A stretch of 64,000 bases of DNA, taken from positions 23,013,652 through 23,077,651 of the forward strand of contig NC_080702.1 of NCBI RefSeq assembly GCF_030445035.2. Direction: 5' to 3'. Positions 35,438 through 47,700 of the stretch are shown here, piece by piece (position 1 is the first letter of the stretch; each line of letters opens with the position of its first letter). Below the pieces are notes generated by a model. The model saw nothing but the letters and a program-made list of their open reading frames with translations, ran no database searches and was not told the origin of the DNA. Origin of the DNA: Dasypus novemcinctus (Eukaryota; Chordata; Mammalia; Cingulata; Dasypodidae). A program made the position numbers and the translations under genes.

Positions 35438-36456
35438 TCTTATTCACTGTAGTTTGAAAGAGAATCCATCAAAATTAATTTGGAAAGACATCCACCAATT
35501 TTTGATTGATAACTAATTAACAGCAAGTAATTAACTGGAATCAGAAACTAACTAATTAATTGTAATTAACCAGGACACATTTGTTGGTCAGCTACTTTAT
35601 GCTTATCATGATGTTAGGTACCATGGGAGATTAATAAAGAAGGGGATAAAAAAGACATGTCCCTCACCTTCAAGGAGTTTATAGTTTTGGGGGGATGAGA
35701 TAAGATCAACCCACATAAAACATTAAGCTAGAGAGCAAAGAGAACTAAACTCAATAGCACAGAGTAAAACATAGAAGAAGGAAAGACTAGCTATGTCTGG
35801 AGTTTAAGAACAAAAAGGAGCTGGCAGTTTCCAGAGGGGTTGGAAAGACATTTGCAATATTTAAAAAGAGGACTGTATGAGCACTGTTTAACTGGAATGA
35901 ACATCAGCTCTCAGGGCACATCCTGGATAAACACTGGCCCAGATATTGTTTGTGGAGTTCATTGGGACAGTGCTTCTTGGAGGTGATGAATACTGAAGTT
36001 ACAAGTAAGATGGTTAGCGTGGGAAGTTGAGACACACAGAGGATATCTGTCAGGCTTGGTAGCCATGCCTGCATCTTTTGATCACCCTTCTTCTATCTGA
36101 GAAATGTTCCCACATCATACTTTCTGCCTCCCATAAAGGCAGAAACTAGATTTCCCAGCCCTACTTATGGCTAAGATGCAGTATGGCCTCTGGCTCTGCT
36201 AATCTAATGTTCTTGGTTTGGATTTTGGTTGGAAGACAGGAACACAAGGAAGCAGGTGTTTTCTCTGGCCAAGGGAATCCCCAAAGAGGCACCTGGCATG
36301 AGGGCTGGGGCATAAGCTACCCTGAATGAGGAAAGCAGGTGGTAGTAACCCATATACCTAATGATTTTATTTTTATGCATATAAAAATTAAATTTTACTG
36401 TCTAATGTGATGCAACTAGAATGCACTTTGTTATATCCTAGAATGTATTTCAGTTT
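35438..36456. other. Unassigned, with a possible old repeat
   Basis: 35570-35790 contains 'gatgttaggtaccatggga' and 'ccctcaccttcaaggagttt', words typical of an old L2/MIR-class repeat. The remainder, including a GC-richer part at 36060-36340, is unassigned. Confidence 0.35.
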
Positions 36457-36470
36457 AAGAGGCAACTTTA

Positions 36471-36880
36471 GGTGGCAAACTTGGCCCAGTGGTTAGGGCG
36501 TCCGTCTACCACATGGGAGGTCCACGGTTCAAACCCCGGGCCTCCTTGACCCACGTGGAGCTGGCCCATGCGCAGTGCTGATGGCGCGCAAGGAGTGCCC
36601 TGCCACGCAGGGGTGTCCCCACGAAGGGGAGTCCCATGGTCAAGGAATGCGCCCATAAGGAGAGCCGCCCAGTGCCAAAGAAAGTGCAGCCTGCCCAGGA
36701 ATGGCGCCGCACACACGGAGAACTGACACAGCAAGATGATGCAACCAAAGAAACACAGATTCCCCTGCCGCTGACAACACCAGAAGCGGACAAAGAAGAC
36801 ATCAGCAAATAGACACAGAACAGACAACTGGGGTGGGGTGGGGTGGGGGAGAGAAATAAATAAATAAATCTTTAAAAAAT
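36471..36880 (+). mobile_element. Young tRNA-derived SINE (DAS-III-like), long form
   Basis: An imperfect 14-bp duplication flanks it (36457-36470 and 36881-36894, both ending 'aacttta'). The tRNA-like head has an A box ('tggcccagtgg') and B box ('ggttcaaacccc'). The body includes the extra segment of about 50 bp (from 'acacacggagaactgacac' onward), then a G-rich tract and an (AAAT)n tail. Open frames running antisense through it (36468-36827) are incidental. Confidence 0.9.
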
Positions 36881-36894
36881 AAAAGATAACTTTA

Positions 36895-37578
36895 CACTTA
36901 AGTATTTTGGTTTTTTAATAAACATAAACCACAATTTTACTTTCTAATCTGGCACAACTAGAATGCGCTTTTGTTAGAGTTTTACTGTAACTAATTTTCT
37001 CCAGTCTTACACAGTGAATTTGGGTAGGACTTAATTTTGTTCAATTTTATTTTCTTCTCAAAATTCAATGAATCAGGTCCTCCAAGGACCTGCATATATT
37101 TAAAAATACCTAATATTGTTCAATAAAAATCTGTTAAAATATATCCTTCCCAAGACTCCTTCACTTCCAATTTCCACCTGCACTAAAGCACTTGGAGTCC
37201 TTGTGTGCAATTCCTTCTGAAAGTACTTTTTAATATTGCATTCTTCTGCAAAGACTACGACTTCTGTTCTGTCTCAGTAGATAAATGACTAATATGAGAA
37301 AATCTGCCAGTCATTGGAGCCTTCCCATCCACTGATCAGCCCCTGTGCCCTTCTGCTGTTTCTTGAACCAAGAATTGTCCTTGGTAAAAGAAATTCTTTA
37401 AAACCTCTCTACTAAGCTGACCTCAGTGTCTTGCTTTGTTGCCATACCCCATAAAATTTCAATGCCGCTTTATACCTTTTCATACTCTACAATCTCTGGC
37501 AACTGATTCATTCTCTGAGCTTCCTGAAAAGAAGGTTATGTGGTAGGCTGAACCATTAAAGCATCATTATGGAATAAG
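36895..37578. other. No feature recognised
   Basis: Moderately AT-rich spacer between two SINEs. Confidence 0.35.
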
Positions 37579-37589
37579 AAAGAGAAGAG

Positions 37590-37964
37590 GGAAACGGACT
37601 TTGGCCCAGTGGTTAGGGCGTCCGTCTACCACATGGGAGGTCCGCGGTTCAAGCCCCGGGCCTCCTTGACCCGTGTGGAGCTGGCCCATGCGCAGTGCTG
37701 ATGCGTGCAAGGAGTGCCCTGCCACACAGGGGTGTCCCCCGCGTAGGGGAGCCCCACGCGCAAGGAGTGCACCCATGAGGAGATCCGCCCAGCGCGAAGG
37801 AGGGAGCAGCCTGCCGAGGAATGGCGCCGCCCACATTTCCTGTGCCGCTGATGACAACAGAAGTGGACAAAGAAATAAGACGCAGCAAAAAGACACAGAA
37901 AACAGACAACCGGGGGAGGGGAGGGGAATTAAATAAATAAAAATAAATCTTTAAAAAAAAAAAA
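37590..37964 (+). mobile_element. Young tRNA-derived SINE (DAS-III-like), short form
   Basis: An 11-bp duplication 'aaagagaagag' flanks it (37579-37589 and 37965-37975). It has the same head and body as the copy at 21041 and lacks the same internal segment of about 50 bp. It ends in (AAAT)n and a pure A run, the mark of a recent insertion. Confidence 0.9.
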
Positions 37965-38289
37965 AAAGAGAAGAGATGGTGCTGTCTACATGACCTAATG
38001 TTATTGACTCTACACCATCTGGAGGGCATGTGCTTTGAGTTCTTCCTCACTGTCTTGCAGTCCCATTATAGTCTGTGCCCCACAGACTCTCCAAAACTCC
38101 CTCAGACCAGTCTCCACAGGCAAATACTTTTTTGATGTGGAACTCCTGCCAGGGTCTTGTCTTACTTAAAATGTTCAGCCTTTCCTATTGTCTTAGCTGT
38201 AAGGCCATGGGCTTGGTTGTGTATTTCCTAGGTTCTCAGAGATCCTGTCTTAATAATTTTGTCCTTCAGTTTGAAGTTATATTTGAATA

Positions 38290-38700
38290 GAACATTTTAC
38301 TTGCTTTCCAGTGTGGTACCTTTTTTCTTCCTAATGGCTCTGGCTAGAACTTCCAGTACAATGCTGAAGAGGAGAGTGAAAGTTTTGTTCCTGGACTTAA
38401 GGGAAAATCCTATGTGTTTTTGTTCACCGAGCCTAATTTTTGCTGTGGGTTTTTTTTCTTAAATGCCCTCTATTATTTGAGAAAGTTCCCTTCTATACCT
38501 AACTTTGTGAATGTTTTATTATAAAAGCATGTTCACATTTTTCAAATGCTTTTTCTGTATCATGTGAGATGATCACAGCCTCTCTTCCCTACATTTTATT
38601 TAAGTGTTTATTGATTTTTAAATTATTCCTTTCCCCTGAAGGGTATCATGTATTTGGCCAAGTATTAATAGTTTATCAGATAGTTTCCATCGTGTAGATA
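38290..38700 (-). mobile_element. Old L1 ORF2 (RT region), antisense
   Basis: Antisense RT words appear in order: 'acttccagtacaatgctgaa', 'agagtgaaagttttgttcct', 'gagaaagttcccttctatac', 'aaatgctttttctgtatcat' and 'gtgagatgatcac'. It belongs to an older L1 than the copies at 20-28 kb. No frame is open. Confidence 0.7.
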
Positions 38701-39195
38701 TTTAAGAGTTGAGCCTTTCATGTTGTCAGGCAGTGAAGCCCTGGAGGATGTGACGGGATCTCATATAACTTATATCACCTAAATATCATTACCTGCTAAG
38801 CTAATGGTACTTCTGGGGAAGGATATCCCTCAGGACTATCTCTCCCATAGATAAATATTTTTAACAGATTTTTTTTTATGTGTAGTGGTAGGTGAAGAGC
38901 AAAAATACATGGCAATTATTTTTTGGGTAGATCAGGCTTAAAAATTTGTTGTTATTTTTTAGCAAGTCATTTTTTCTCTCTGGAAGAAATCAGTTAGAAA
39001 CTGTTACATAGGAGCTAGCAATGAGGATACTGCTTCATTGATACTTTTAGAATTAAAGAAATCTCATGGGTGGGAAAGGCAAGGTGAAGTAGGATGCTGG
39101 AAGGCTGTGAATGGCTCAAGTACCTGAAGCCCTTGGACACTAGTAGGATTAACAGCATAGCACGCCTTACACAGCACAGGGTCTGGGACTCTAAC
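38701..39195. other. No feature recognised
   Basis: Spacer between the old L1 and the MIR. The minus-strand open frame 39015-39197 has no family resemblance. Confidence 0.35.
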
Positions 39196-39865
39196 AAGCC
39201 TGTGTCCGAGTCTCAGCTCTAGTACTTACTAGTTGTGTAACCCTGGGTAAGTTGCTTAACACTATTAATCACAGTTCCTTCATCTATAAAATTGGGGAAA
39301 ATAATAATAAACTAGGGCAGTGGACTTGGCCAGTGGTTAGGGCATCCATCTACCACTTGGGAGGTCCACGGTTCAAACCCTGGGCCTCCTTGACCCATGT
39401 GGAGCTGGCCCATGCGCAGCGCTGATGTGTGCAAGGAGTGCCATGCCACCCAGGGGTGTCCCCCGCATAGGGGAGCCCAGTGCACAAGGAGTGTACCCCG
39501 TAAGGAGAGCCGCCCAGTGCAAAAGAAAGTGCAGCCTGCCCAGGAATGGCGCCGCACACATGGAGAGCTGACACAACAAGATGACGCAATGAAAAGAAAC
39601 ACAGATTCCTGTGCTGCTGACAACAACAGAAGCAGACAAAGAAGATACAGCAAATAGACACAGAGAATAGACAACTGGGGTCGGGGGGGGAAGGGGAGAG
39701 AAATAAATAAAACTTTAATAATAATAATAATAATAAACTAATCATAATAGCAATCCCTGTAATAATCACATAAAATTACAATGAGAGAACAAGTGTAAAC
39801 TGCTTAGCATATGGCCTGGCATACAGTGAGGGTTGAATAACTATTAGTCATTTTTCTTGCTGGCT
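39196..39865 (+). mobile_element. MIR SINE, sense, split by a younger SINE
   Basis: Left part (39196-39314): 'agtacttactagttgtgtaa', 'ccctgggtaagttgcttaac' and 'cttcatctataaaattgggg', the MIR core in sense. Right part (39741-39865): 'actgcttagcatatggcct' and 'ggcatacagtgagggttgaa', the MIR 3' side. The young SINE at 39315-39725 separates them. Confidence 0.75.
39315..39725 (+). mobile_element. Young tRNA-derived SINE (DAS-III-like), long form, inside MIR
   Basis: A perfect 15-bp duplication 'aataataataaacta' flanks it (39300-39314 and 39726-39740). The head carries A and B boxes, the body has the extra internal segment, and a G-rich tract and (AAAT)n tail follow. The open frames crossing it on both strands are not genes. 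Confidence 0.92.
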
Positions 39866-40061
39866 TATTGCTTCCTAATGTTAGATTCCTTAATGAGGAT
39901 CACCAAGGACCTGTAGAAAAGTTACAAAAGATCTCCTGAAAAGATTGATGAAGAAAGCTGCTCATGACTAGCCAGAATGCATGGAAGAGTCTTCTTTTTT
40001 TGCTCATATCCATCACCAACACCCCAAGGGCACAAAAAACTGGTGAATAGCAGAAGCCAAC

Positions 40062-40519
40062 TGTGGTAGTTTATAACCCAGACAAGCATATTATTAAACT
40101 TAATCCATTCCTTTGAGAGTATCCCATTGTAAAACATTTGGATGGGGTTACTTCACTTAAGCTGTGGCCTAACTCAATCATGATGGGTCTTAATCCTGGT
40201 GTATTTCATTACTGTGTCCCTCATAAGCAGGATGAAACTCAGGAAATAAAGGAAAGCAGTAAGCTGAGATGAATTGAACCCAGGGGAGCAAGGAATGGAC
40301 AGAAGAGGGCACCATGTACTGTGCTATGTGACAGAGGAGCCCATGTCTAAGATCACCATTAGCTAGCCTGAAAAAAAGACAACCTTTGGGAAGAAAGCAT
40401 CAGCTTGAAGACACCTTGATTTGGACTTTTTCATAGCCTCAAACTGTGTGATAAATTCCCCTTGTTTAAGCCAAACCATTGCATGATATTTGCTTTATCA
40501 GTGAGGAAACTAAAATACA
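40062..40519 (+). mobile_element. Solo LTR, MaLR/ERVL-like
   Basis: It begins TGTGGTAG and ends near 'aactaaaataca', with the same internal word as the LTR at 822 ('catgatgggtcttaatcct'). A polyadenylation-like ATAAATTCC stands near its 3' side. I did not find a clean target-site duplication. Confidence 0.5.
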
Positions 40520-41119
40520 ACTGTTGGGAGTAATTCTCCATGGGTCTCTTGTGTATATGCACAGCTTCTGAACTATTTTTTTTTTTTGGTATTTGGTATA
40601 CTGAACAGCCTTGCAAGATGAGATATGATCTCTCCCTGTAGCAAAAAGTAGGCATGCTTGCTTACTGCCTACTGTAAGAGTCAGGTTCCCTAAACATCAA
40701 TGATTCTCATCTGCAACACAACCCACTCAGAATGCAGATATCACCTGGCCTCTTTGCCTTGTTCTATGGGAGTTGGGCTCAGAGAACTGAAGCAAGAATG
40801 CTGATATTCTGCCTATTTCTATTGCTGTTAGTAGTGAACAGTCCTTATTCTCTGACCCAGGAGTTTCATGTCTCCTATCAGCATCCATAAAATAGGGCAG
40901 GCTAATTTGCCAGTTTATAAGGACAAAAATCTCAACCTTTCACCATACCTGACAGTCACTAAAGAAATTCAGGAATTATGAAGTCAAAGAAGTAGGAAAG
41001 GACTGGGCTAGAAGAGGGTGCAGTTGGCTCTAGGAGATGGTTCAAGAGAAATGATGGATATAGGATAGCTCTAGCTTTGGGGTAATGATTTTTTACTTAG
41101 GAAGGTAGCTTTTTACTGG
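40520..41119. other. No feature recognised
   Basis: No gene or repeat recognised. Confidence 0.35.
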
Positions 41120-41128
41120 TGGATTTTC

Positions 41129-41267
41129 TTTTTTTTTTTTTTGTCTTTATTTTTTTAATATTACATTAAAAAAATATGAGGTCCGCATATACCCCCCAAA
41201 CCTCCTCACCCCACTCCTCCTCCCATAACTACAATCTCCTCCATCATCATGAGACATTCATTGCATT
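41129..41267 (-). mobile_element. Very short L1 3' end, antisense
   Basis: A perfect 9-bp duplication 'tggattttc' (41120-41128 and 41268-41276) encloses about 139 bp: a T run (the poly-A) followed by the last 110 bp or so of the L1 3' UTR in antisense. The clean tail and duplication mark it as fairly recent. Confidence 0.88.
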
Positions 41268-41276
41268 TGGATTTTC

Positions 41277-41734
41277 AGATTCTTATAGGAACCTCTGTAG
41301 AAACCAGCCATTTTTCTTTTGGCAGTTCTAATCAGTCCTGCTTTTCATAGCCAGACCTAATGTCACCTACCAGCCCTCTGCTCTGCTAGTATAACATGAC
41401 CATTTTAGTGTGTTCCACATAGGCCTGATATTTGCCACAGGACATCAGAATGCAGAAGAATCTGAGCATTTTCCAATTCAAGAATTAATGGTGTGTTGCT
41501 TATTTTCTGAATCAGCCTTCTAAATCTTAATTGTTGCAAAACCTCATTTAGGTTATTCAGCAATGACTAAAAAGTTTAATCAAAAGTACATGAAAATTAG
41601 CTTGCCAGTGGCTATTCATTTTGTAATTCAAAATGTATATTTTAGTGAAAGATGATTTCTGCCTCATAAATCTGTTAGACTAAATATGTATTAATGAGAC
41701 AGCACCATAAATTACACTCACTCTTGTGCATTAC
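41277..41734. other. No feature recognised
   Basis: Spacer just upstream of the full-length L1. Confidence 0.4.
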
Positions 41735-41742
41735 AAAACCTT

Positions 41743-43670
41743 TTGGGGAGGCAGGGCAAGATGGCGGCTGAGTGAACTTCCCTGATAGTATCTACTGCAG
41801 GGAGTTGGCTGGGCGGCATTGGAGGCTCTTTGGGACTGGGCTGTTTCGGGATTTTTGCTGGTCGGGAGGTGACTGGACATCGATTTGGAGGGAAGGTAAC
41901 AGAGAGGATGCATCTGTGAAATAAACATGGAGATCCCAGCTGCGTGGGGAAGATTCCCTCCTTGGGTGGGCGGAGCCGCTGCATCCGGCCTTGCCGCAGC
42001 GCAGGGAGCCGCAGCGGCAGGGTTTTTTTTTTTTTTTTTTTTTGTTTCTTTCTTTTTTTGGAGGCTCTGTAGTACTGGGGAGTTCGTGGGCCCTGGGCAG
42101 CCTATTGGGGGGTTGGTGGGACGGGAGGTGCTTGCAGACCGATTTGGGCAGACAGACTGGAGTTTTATGGCAAAGCGGGGGAAATTTTTGATTGTGGACA
42201 CAAACAATAGTGTTTCTGCCTAAAGCCACGCCCCCCCCCCCAAGCCCGGCTGCTGACCTACAGCAGTCTTAAAGTGATAGCAACAAAGAGACGCTACCAG
42301 GGTCTCGTAGGATGGGAGAAGTTTGGAAGCTGATTAGGGGAATATTTTGCGAAGCATGGGAATTTCGGGTTTCGATTCTGTTATTAGCATTTCGGGCTGG
42401 AGCCCCTCCCCCGGACCTGGATATTGATCTGAGTCATTAAATTAGCTGCAGCCTAGAGGCGCCCCCAGGTGGCCGTTCCAGGGTACCACAGGGTGGGAGG
42501 GTTCCTGAAGTCAATTGGTGATATATCCACACAATAGACCCTAGTAAATGAGTGAATTGTAGGGTACAGAACACAGGATAGAGCTTGTGGATGTGACCTC
42601 ACCCATAGGGCTGGCACCCAGCTGCGGGGATCCCTGAAGGCTGTGATGCACTGTGGTGCTCCCAGGCTTTCTGTTAATCGGACTTGAGGTTGCCAGGTCT
42701 GAGTTCCCTGGACTCTGGTGGCCCACACCCCAGAGACTGACACCTCTTGAGTCCTCAATACCTCAGACTTTCCATCACTGAATCCACGCCCTGAGGTCCA
42801 TCTGAGGTCCTTGAATTTCCTAGCCCTCAACATTTGCGTTTTTTCTTCTTTGTTTTGTTTTGTTTTTATTTTTATTCTATTTCTATTTTTTATTCTATTT
42901 TTTTAAGGTTCTGATTCCTGGCATTGCATTATCCCCTAGACTTTTCTCCCAGCATATCCCCCAAAGACTTTTTTTTTTTCCTTTCTTTCTTGTCCCCCAT
43001 CTTCATCTTATTCTATTTTAGCTTAACAATACAATAGGTCCTGCAGGAAACACCTCACATTTGCTGGGTTTCCTCATCCTCCACGGCCTCATTTCTCTGT
43101 GAATAGATTTTGGCTATCTACACCATCCCCTTCCCCTACATCTTGATATCCTCCACTATCTACTCACTCTCCTATATTCCACCTCCCTTTCTTTGATCCA
43201 CAAAGTGTCTAACTCTTAATTTCTGATACCTTTGTTTTGTTTTCTGTCTGGTATCCGCTCTTAAAACTATTACCTTTCTTTTCTCTTTCCCTCTCTCACA
43301 AAAACAATATCTTCTTAGTACTTACCATATTCCTCCCATATTCAGTCGTCTACCATATTATAGGTACTGTACCTACTGCTATAACTCTACACAATTTACA
43401 TGAATCTAACCTCCATCCTCCCAGAACTCATATTGTTGCTTTGTTAACATATATCACCAATACTACTTTACACTTTTTCCTTCCTTACACAATTGCCTTT
43501 CCCCGGCACTAATACTTTCTTTTAAAGTGAACTTAACCAGCAATAAGAAATTAGAATAAGAAGAACAAAGTGACAAAGAGAAGATATAACACTTACGCAA
43601 AAACAACAGCTAATTAATCTCCAAGACTAGACAAAAAAGCTAAGGAACTGATTAAACCCGTCAAGAAAAA
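41743..43670 (+). promoter_or_regulatory. L1 5' UTR / internal promoter region
   Basis: The first 30 bp carry 'caagatggcgg' (41758-41768), the YY1-type site that positions transcription start in many mammalian L1s. A CpG-rich stretch (41930-42020), a T run and a C run follow. The last 800 bp are T/C-rich. No tandem monomers were seen. Open frames inside (41731-42229, 42453-42833) are incidental. Confidence 0.7.
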
Positions 43671-44597
43671 ATGATGACCAGACAGCAACAAAAATCTACA
43701 AACCAAACCAGTAATCAGGAAAACATGGCTGAATCCAATCAACAAACTAAAAATCAGGAAGGGGAGCAGAACTTCGCACAAGCAATGAAAGATCTCAGAA
43801 CATTTATCACCAACAAATTTGATGAAGTAAAGGAAGAGGTTAACAACATGAAGACAGCACTTGGAGGGGAAATTGCAGACATACGCAAAAAAATAACAGA
43901 TATGATGGAAATGAACACCACAATTCAAGAAATCAAAAATACACTTGCAGCAAATATCAGCAGACTAGAAGAGGCAGAGCAGAGAATTAGTGATGTGGAA
44001 GACAGTGCATTGGAAATCAAACAGATAATAAAAGTGGTCAGTAAAAAGATAGAAAAAATCCAGATAGGACTTAGGGATCTGAATGATAATGCAAAACGCT
44101 CAAACATATGTATTATAGGCATTCCAGAAGGAGAAGAGAAGGGAAAGGGGTCAGAAGGAGTGTTGCAGGAAATAATGGCTGAAAACTTCCCAAATCTACT
44201 GAAAGAGACAGATGTACATATCCAAGAAGCACAGCACACTCCACTGGTCATAAACCCCAACAGGCCCACCCCAAGACATATATTTGTCAAATTATCCAAT
44301 GCTCAAGACAAAGAGAAAATTCTAAAAGCAGCAAGAGAAAAGAAAAACATCACATACAAGGGATGCTCCGTAAGATTAAGTGCTGATTTCTCATCTGAAA
44401 CCATGGAGGCAAGAAGGCAGTGGTATGATATAGTCAAGGTACTAAAGGAAAAAAATTTCCAACCAAGAATACTCTATCCAGCTAAACTAGCATTCAAAAA
44501 TGATGGAGAGTTCAAAATATTCACAGATAAACAGAAACTGAAAGAGTATACCAATAAGAAACCTCCCCTTCAAGAAATTCTAAAGGGAGTTCTGTAG
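43671..44597 (+). CDS. L1 ORF1 protein, intact
   Basis: This is a 308-aa RNA-binding chaperone of L1 ribonucleoprotein particles, which normally forms trimers and coats L1 RNA in the cytoplasm. A polar N-terminus (1-32) is followed by a long coiled coil (about 35-138, heptad-like, ending 'LEEAEQRISDVED'). An RRM domain begins at 'NICIIGIPE' (145-153) and includes 'PRHIFVKL' (201-208). The C-terminal domain (about 222-300) holds 'REKKNITYKG' and the 'ARRQW' arginine pair at 248-249. ATG ATG at 43671 is the first start in frame. The length is slightly below the 338 aa of human ORF1. The frame is unbroken although ORF2 downstream is badly damaged. Confidence 0.93.
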   Translation: MMTRQQQKSTNQTSNQENMAESNQQTKNQEGEQNFAQAMKDLRTFITNKFDEVKEEVNNMKTALGGEIADIRKKITDMMEMNTTIQEIKNTLAANISRLEEAEQRISDVEDSALEIKQIIKVVSKKIEKIQIGLRDLNDNAKRSNICIIGIPEGEEKGKGSEGVLQEIMAENFPNLLKETDVHIQEAQHTPLVINPNRPTPRHIFVKLSNAQDKEKILKAAREKKNITYKGCSVRLSADFSSETMEARRQWYDIVKVLKEKNFQPRILYPAKLAFKNDGEFKIFTDKQKLKEYTNKKPPLQEILKGVL

Positions 44598-44719
44598 GAA
44601 GAAAGGAAAAAACAGGATAGGCAGAGTTGGAGGAGAGTGTAAGAGCAACAAAAAAGACAAAAATAGAAGGGGAAAAAATAATACAAACAACATATGACAA
44701 ACACAAATCCAATCAAAAT

Positions 44720-47700
44720 ATGGCTAACATAAATAATTCCCTGAAAGTAATAACACTGAATGTCAACGGATGAAACTCACCTATCAAAAGATTCAGCCTG
44801 GGACACTGGATAAGGAAATATGACCCATCTATATGCTGTCTACAAGAGACACATCTTAGACCCAGAGACTCATGGAGGTTGAAAGTGAATGGCTGGAAAA
44901 CAATCATACAAGCAAACAATAACCAAAAAATGGCAGGAGTAGCTATATTAATATCAGACAAAATAGACTTTAAATGTGAAACAATTGTGAGAGACAAAGA
45001 AGGATACTATATTTTAGTGAAAGGGACAATCTGTCAAGAAGATGGAACGATCATAAATATTTATGCTCCTAACAAGGGTGCCTCTAAATACGTGAGACAA
45101 ACGCTGGAAAAATGAAGTGAAAAAATAGATGCATCTACAATTATAGTGGGGGATTTTAATACACCAGTATCAACTCTGGACAGAACATCTCAAAAGAGAA
45201 TCACTAAAGAAACAAAACATTTGAACAGTATATTAGAAGAGCTGGATCTAATAGACATATATAGATCATTACACCCAAACACAGCAGGATATACATTTTT
45301 CTCAAGCACACATGGAACATTCTCCAAGATAGACCATATGCTAGGCCACAAAGAAAGGCTTAATGAATTCAGAAAGATCGAAATCATACAAAACAATATC
45401 TCTGACCACAGTGGAGTGAAGCTGGAAATTTGTAAGGGACAGAGGCCCAGACTTCACACCACGATTTGGAAATTAAACAGCACACTCTTAGAAAAACAGT
45501 GGGTCAAAGAGTAAATCTCAAAAGAAATCAATGACTACCTTGAAACTAATGATAATGATAACAAAACATATCAAAATTTATGGGATGCAGCAAAAGCAGT
45601 ACTGAGAGGGAAATTTATAGCCATAAATTCATATATAAAAAAAGAAGAGCAAAAATTGAAGAAGTAACTGCACTTTCGACGGAATTAAAAAACAACAACA
45701 AAGTAAACCAACAGGAAGAAGAAGGAAGGAAATAACAAAGATAAGAGCAGAACTAAATGAAATAGAAAATAAGAAAGCACTTGAAAAGATAAACAAGAGC
45801 AGGAGCTGGTTCTTTGAGAAGATCAATAAAATTGACAAACCCTTAGTGAGACTAATGAAGAAAAAAGAGAAGATGCAAATACACAAAATAAGAAATGAGA
45901 AAGAGGATATCACCACTGACACCACAGATATAAAGACTATCATAAGAGGATATTTTGAAAAACTATATTCCAAAAAAATGACAATTCAGTGGAAATGGAC
46001 AAATTCCTAGAAACACATAAGCAGCCTATATTGATGAAAGAAGAAATTGATGATCTTAACAAACCAATCACAAGCAAAGAGATAGAATCACTCATTAAAA
46101 ATCTCCCAACTAAGAAGAGCCCAGGGCCAGATGGCTTCACAGGTGAATTCTACAAAACATTCCGGAAAGAACTGACACCAATCCTGCTGAAACTATTCCA
46201 AAAAATCGAAACAGAAGGAACATTGCCGAACTCCTTCTATGATGCCAACATTACCCTAGTACCAAAGCCAAACAAAGACAACAGAAGAAAGGAAAATTAG
46301 AGACCAATTTCTCTAATGAACCTAGATGCAAAAATACTTAACAAAATACTTGCTAATCGTATTCCACAACACATTAAACAAATTATACACCAAGACCAAG
46401 TGGGATTTATTCCATGTATGCAAGGATGGTTCAACATAAGAAAATCAATCAATGTAATGCACCATATAAACAGATTGAAGGAAAAAAATCACATGATTAT
46501 ATCTATAGATGCAGAAAAAGCATTTGACAAAATACAGCACCCCTTCTTGATAAAAACACTCCAAAAGATCAGAATACAAGGAAAGTTTTTGAACATGATA
46601 AAGAGTATATATGAAAAACCTGCAGCCAACATTGTTTACAATGGAGAAATCCTGAAATCCTTCCCTCTAAACTCAGGAACAATACAAGGATGCCCATTGT
46701 CTCTGCTCCTATTTAACATTGTCTTAGAAGTACTTGCTTGAGCACTGAGGCAAGAACCAGATATAAAAGGCATTCAAATTGGAAAGGAAGAAGTCAAAAT
46801 TTCATTATATGCAGAGGACATGACCCTATACATAGAAAACCCTGAGAGAGCTACAAAAAAACTTCTAGAACTCATAAATGAGTTCAGTAATGTCACAGGT
46901 TATAAGATCAATGCGCAAAAATCAGTAGCATTTCTGTACACCAATAATGAGCATGATCAGGAGGAAATCAAGAAACAAATACCATTCACAATAGTCAGTA
47001 AACAATCAAATACTTAGGAATAAATTTAACTAAAGAGGTAAAAAACTTATACATTGAGAACTATACAAGACTGTTCAAGGAAATCAAAGAAGACCTAAAT
47101 AAATGGAAGAATATTCCTTGTTCATGGATAGGAAGACTGAATATTATTAAGATGTCTATCCTACCAAAACTGATCTACACATTCAATGCAATCCCAATAA
47201 AAATCAACACAGCCTTCTTTAAGGAACTAGAAAAAGTAACTGTGAAATTTATTTGGAGAGGAAAGAGGCCCCGAATAGCCAAAGACATATTGAAAAAGAA
47301 AAACGAAATTGGAGGAATCACACTTCCTGACTTCAAAACATACTACAAAGCTACAGTAGTGAAAACAGCATGGTATTGGCATAAGGAGACACACAGACCA
47401 ATGGAATCGAATTGAAAGTTCTGATATAGAACCTCATATATATAGCCATATAATATTTAATAAAGCCACCAAACCCTCTCAACTGGGAGAGAATGGCCTA
47501 TTCAACAAATGGTGCCTGGAGAACTGGATAGCCATATGTAGAAGAATGAAAGAGGATTACCATCTCACACCTTATACAAAGATCAACTCAAGATGTATCA
47601 AAGACCTAAATATAAGAGCCAAGACCATAAGATCTTGGAAAGCAGTGTAGGGAAACATCTACAGGACCTTGTAATAGGAAATGGCTTCATGAATATCACA

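Noticed and set aside
41731-42229. Overlapping open frames in the L1 5' UTR, including antisense frames of 145-158 aa
   Set aside because: They are driven by homopolymer runs and GC-rich sequence. I considered an antisense ORF0-like product but saw no start context or conserved motif to support it.
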